Shown here: piece after piece, positions 60,925 through 64,000 of the stretch
Numbering within the stretch: the stretch's first letter is position 1
Layout of the letters: each line of letters begins with the position of its first letter
DNA from: Hygrophila difformis
Lineage: Eukaryota > Streptophyta > Magnoliopsida > Lamiales > Acanthaceae
Assembly: GCA_030278955.1 (NCBI GenBank)
Contig: JAOANR010000004.1
Coordinates: 56,383,120 to 56,447,119 of the forward strand
Direction: 5' to 3'
DNA: 64,000 nt
Position numbers and translations under genes: made by a program
The notes under the pieces: generated by a model
What the model was told of the DNA's origin: nothing
What the model saw: only the letters and a program-made list of their open reading frames with translations
The model's database searches: none

Positions 60925-63003
60925 TTAATTTGTATGAAAACTTAGGCCCAGAATAGTTCTAAGCCTATCAAACTTATCTCCCTCCATGGCTTTTGTAAGG
61001 ATGTCAGCACGCTGCTCTGACGACCCTACATGTTGAATATCACAAATGTTATCTTCAACCAAATCCCTAATGAAATGATACCTGATATCAATATGTTTGC
61101 TCCTATTGTGAAGAACTGGATTTTTAGAAATGTTTATGACACTTGTATTGTCACAGAATACCACAAATTTCTCTTGATGCACTCCATAATCTGCCAAAGT
61201 TTGTTTCATCCACATAAGTTGGGAACAGCAACATGTAGCTGCTATATATTCTGCTTCAGTTGTAGATAGAGCAACTATGTTCTGTTTCCTTGAGTACCAA
61301 CTAACCAAATTATTGCCAAGATAGAAACAGCCTCCTGTTGTCGAACGTCTGTCATCACAACTGCCAGCCCAGTCTGAATCTGTATATCCTATAAGATCTA
61401 ATGATGATCTTTTAGAATACCAAATCCCAAGTCCAATGGTTCCCTTGATATATCTCATGATTCTCTTAGCTGCTTTAAGATGTGTCTCCTTGGGTTGAGC
61501 TTGAAATCTGGCACATACTCCAGTGCTGTACGAGATATCTGGTCTGGTTGCTGTTAGGTAGAGAAGACTACCAATCATGCTCCTGTAAAGCTTTTGATCA
61601 ACATCACAACTAGAATCTGCTTTAGAAAGCTTCTCATGAATACCCTGTGGTGTTCTTGCTACTCTGCTCTCTTCTAAGTTGAACTTCTTTAACATATTGG
61701 TTGCATACTTCTCCTGAGATAAGAAGATTCCATCTTTTTCTTGTTTAATCTGTAATCCAAGGAAGTAATGCAATTCTCCAAGCATGCTCATCTCAAACTC
61801 AGTCTTCATATCATGTATAAATCCATTTCTAAGTTCTTCTGAAGTAGATCCAAAAATGATATCATCAACATAGACTTGAACTACAATGATATGCTTATCT
61901 GTGTGTTTGATGAAAAGTGTTTTATCCACATTTCCTCTTGTATATCCGTGGTTAACCAGGAATTTTGACAGCCTTTCATACCAAGCACGAGGTGCTTGTT
62001 TAAGACCATATAGGGCTCCCTTCACTCTATAAACATAGTCTGGATGTTTGTGATCTTCAAATCCAGCTGGTTGAGCTACATAAATTTCCTCCTTGATTTT
62101 CCCATTTAGAAAAGCAGTCTTGATGTCCATTTGGTATAACTTGAAATCTAGATAACAAGCAACAGATAACAAAATCCTTACAGCTTCCATTCTGGCCACT
62201 GGTGCATAAGTTTCTCCATAGTCTAAACCTTCAATTTGTGTATAGCCTTGTGCTACCAATCTAGCTTTATTTCTGACTATGTTTCCATGCTCATCTTTCT
62301 TGTTTCTGAAAATCCACTTGGTACCAATGATGTTGACGTTATCAGGCGGTGGTACTAACTCCCATACAGAGTTTCTTTCAAACTGTAGTAGCTCATCCTG
62401 CATGGCAGCTATCCAATACTCATCTTTGAAAGCTTCAGATGCATTCTTTGGTTCCATCTTGGATATAAAGCAGTTCATTCCAGCGAGCTGCTTGAAATCA
62501 ACCTTCTTGTTTCTAGTCTGCCTTGGTGCATCCAATTCTCCAATGATATCAGTGTTAGAATGATGCTTCAAAGTTCTTGATCCTTTTCTCTTATCTACAA
62601 CAGCAGTGTCAGGCGGTTGTTGCTCTTCCTCAGTATCAACCAAAGATTCTGATTCAACTTCAGTTTCTACATCAGCTTCAGATGTTGGCTTATGTGTTTC
62701 CTCAGATGGTGGATCAAATACAGGAAAATAATGCAGACCATCTTCATATTCAGATAATCCTTTAGCTAGAGAATCTTCAAATAGAACATTCATAGATTCT
62801 ATAACTTTCTTACTATCAGTCAGATAAACTCTGTAAGCTCTGGAGTTGTTAGCATAACCCAAAAACAACCCTTTTTCTGATCTGGCATCAAACTTCTTAA
62901 GCTGTTCCCTGTCTCTGTAAACATGACAAGGACAATGATAATGGCCAAAATTGACCATTATTTTCAATCTATTTCCGTGTCTAATACGGACATTTGATCG
63001 CAT
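60925..63003 (-). CDS. Copia Pol fragment (integrase C-terminal part, RT, RNase H)
   Basis: Open frame of 692 codons lacking its true start. The beginning (REQLKKFDARSEKGLFLGYA) is the tail of the integrase/GAG-pre-integrase-linked region. Then an acidic linker, the RT domain (about residues 210-455) with YQMDIKTAFLNG and catalytic YVDDIIFGS, and a C-terminal RNase H with DSDWAGSCDDRRSTTGG and STTEAEYIA. The RT and RNase H motifs look intact and no stop interrupts them. The first ATG in the frame is not a real start, because gag, protease and the integrase core are missing upstream. Confidence 0.92.
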   Translation of the reverse strand: MRSNVRIRHGNRLKIMVNFGHYHCPCHVYRDREQLKKFDARSEKGLFLGYANNSRAYRVYLTDSKKVIESMNVLFEDSLAKGLSEYEDGLHYFPVFDPPSEETHKPTSEADVETEVESESLVDTEEEQQPPDTAVVDKRKGSRTLKHHSNTDIIGELDAPRQTRNKKVDFKQLAGMNCFISKMEPKNASEAFKDEYWIAAMQDELLQFERNSVWELVPPPDNVNIIGTKWIFRNKKDEHGNIVRNKARLVAQGYTQIEGLDYGETYAPVARMEAVRILLSVACYLDFKLYQMDIKTAFLNGKIKEEIYVAQPAGFEDHKHPDYVYRVKGALYGLKQAPRAWYERLSKFLVNHGYTRGNVDKTLFIKHTDKHIIVVQVYVDDIIFGSTSEELRNGFIHDMKTEFEMSMLGELHYFLGLQIKQEKDGIFLSQEKYATNMLKKFNLEESRVARTPQGIHEKLSKADSSCDVDQKLYRSMIGSLLYLTATRPDISYSTGVCARFQAQPKETHLKAAKRIMRYIKGTIGLGIWYSKRSSLDLIGYTDSDWAGSCDDRRSTTGGCFYLGNNLVSWYSRKQNIVALSTTEAEYIAATCCCSQLMWMKQTLADYGVHQEKFVVFCDNTSVINISKNPVLHNRSKHIDIRYHFIRDLVEDNICDIQHVGSSEQRADILTKAMEGDKFDRLRTILGLSFHTN

Positions 63004-64000
63004 CCCGGTAGTATTTTAATAAGAAAGCAGTTGAATTTAACAGATTTATGCAAGTTTGTATAAATAATAAGCTGGTATTGAAAAATACAAAAATATTGTT
63101 ATTTTTTAGTAATTTTATATTAAAAAACCCAAAAACATGATAAAAATACTAAAAATCCTACACTTGATTAATTCTGGTTCGGTGTTGTCTATTCGGTGGA
63201 ACACGAGTTCATTAAATGGAGCACAAACCAAATAATCAAGTGAAATAAATATTATATTTATATTATTTTTATTTTTATTTTTATTTTTATATTTTGATGT
63301 ATATATTTTTATTTTTATGTTTAGTTATTTCTATTCCCATTTTCGGTTTTAATTAGAATTAATTGGTCCACTAATCCATTTTTAATTAAGTGCAATTTGT
63401 TAAATTACAGGTGGCCCAAGAGTCCAAGAGTTGCAGTCCAAGCCCAATTAATCCATATTAGCCCAATACCAACCCTCCATTAGCCCATTTCAGTCCAAGC
63501 CCAATCCAATATCACCTAAGCCCAACCACACCCTAATCTTAACCCTAACCCTAAACCCCAACCGCAGCCGTCGCCGCCGTGCCGCCGCCGCCGCGGCCGG
63601 CCGGCGAGATCCGCTCACCATCCCCACCATCCAGTCATCTCCGCAGCTCTCTTCCGCCAGTCACCACCCCTCACAGCCCTCCTCGGCCAGCCTCCGGCCA
63701 CCCCTCAACCTCACAGCCAACCATCGCCGCCCCTCTCTTCCTCCGCCGTCCTCAGTCCAGCCACCATCAACACCCATTTCCAACCACCCACTTTTTCACC
63801 ATTTCCAACCCCCTCAACCTCCGATTCCGACAGCCCTCATCCACCATCGCCCCTTCACGCCACCACCGGAGCACCACAGCCCCATCCCCAAATCTGTCAT
63901 CACCCCTCAACCGAAACCCTCCGTCCTCCGTCGCCACGCACCCAGCGGCCGTCTCCGGCGAAATCCATCCTCAAGGCCCAAAACCGAAGATCAATAGAAG
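63004..64000. other. Unassigned; AT-rich then GC-rich, possibly the end of another repeat or gene leader
   Basis: 63004-63410 is AT-rich with (TTTTTA)n-like runs near 63260-63330. From 63410 repeated GGCCCAA/AGCCCAA words precede a telo-box cluster (AACCCTAACCCTAAACCCC, about 63541-63559). A GC/C-rich tract of CCG and CCTCC follows to the window end. This layout is seen both in plant LTRs and in promoters/5' leaders; I cannot decide between them. Confidence 0.4.

Larger units (their letters stand above)
58015..63003 (-). mobile_element. Ty1/copia retrotransposon, SIRE/Maximus type, 5'-truncated
   Basis: Read on the minus strand: partial pol (63003-60925), an ORF in the env position (60583-59078), a polypurine tract, then the 3' LTR (58657 to about 58015). 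Gag, protease, most of integrase and the 5' LTR are missing. The pol sequence loses similarity near 62950-63003, where unrelated DNA begins. An extra ORF between pol and the 3' LTR is characteristic of the SIRE/Maximus lineage. Confidence 0.85.

Noticed and set aside
63541..63559. Telomere-like repeat (CCCTAA/CCCTAAA, two to three units)
   Set aside because: Too short for an interstitial telomere; such telo-boxes are ordinary in plant promoters and LTRs.

Overview
The window is nuclear DNA of a flowering plant, probably a eudicot. Three host genes carry plant-type introns: a class XI myosin, an ALE2-type receptor kinase, and class III alcohol dehydrogenase (GSNO reductase). The AT-rich DNA between them is filled by nearly every class of plant transposon. 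It is about 64 kb with only three host genes, and more than half is transposon-derived.

Layout. 1-6.35 kb: 5' part of a class XI myosin gene on the minus strand (motor domain and first IQ motifs, 21 exons, running off the left edge). 6.8-7.3 kb: MITE. 8.82-22.97 kb: a complete Tat-clade Ty3/gypsy element with 5-bp ATTAT target duplications. It has a frameshifted gag-pol with two stops and a D-to-H integrase change, plus a spliced antisense gene with a plant mobile domain (PMD). 23.4-24.2 kb: a 5'-truncated LINE joined to an inverted copy of its own target flank. 25.4-25.8 kb: a tandem repeat of about 135 bp. 26.80-32.54 kb: a LINE with both ORFs open, 15-bp target duplications and a 4-bp ATGA overlap between ORFs. 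33.9-34.5 kb: two Stowaway-like MITEs. 35.1-40.7 kb: ALE2-like receptor kinase, minus strand, eight exons, 744 residues. 41.18-53.02 kb: an 11.8-kb Mutator-like element (MULE) with 9-bp target duplications and degenerate terminal inverted repeats. It carries a ULP1-type cysteine protease gene, a small GRF-like zinc-finger ORF and a convergent mudrA transposase gene, all with inactivating lesions; a 560-bp hAT-type MITE sits in a mudrA intron. 53.2-53.9 kb: another Stowaway-like MITE, a 352-bp hAT-type MITE and a tRNA-like sequence. 54.62-57.55 kb: GSNO reductase, plus strand, nine exons, 380 residues. 58.0-63.0 kb: a 5'-truncated SIRE-type Ty1/copia element on the minus strand (LTR, env-position ORF, partial pol). 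63.0-64.0 kb: unassigned AT-rich then GC-rich DNA.

The host genes look intact: in each, every splice phase closes and no stop interrupts the frame. Two of them use a GC-AG intron. The most unusual items are the three-gene MULE, the antisense PMD gene inside a young but coding-dead Tat element, and the LINE insertion that copied its target flank in inverted orientation. Exon boundaries were read by eye from splice consensus and reading phase. No database search or alignment program was used.
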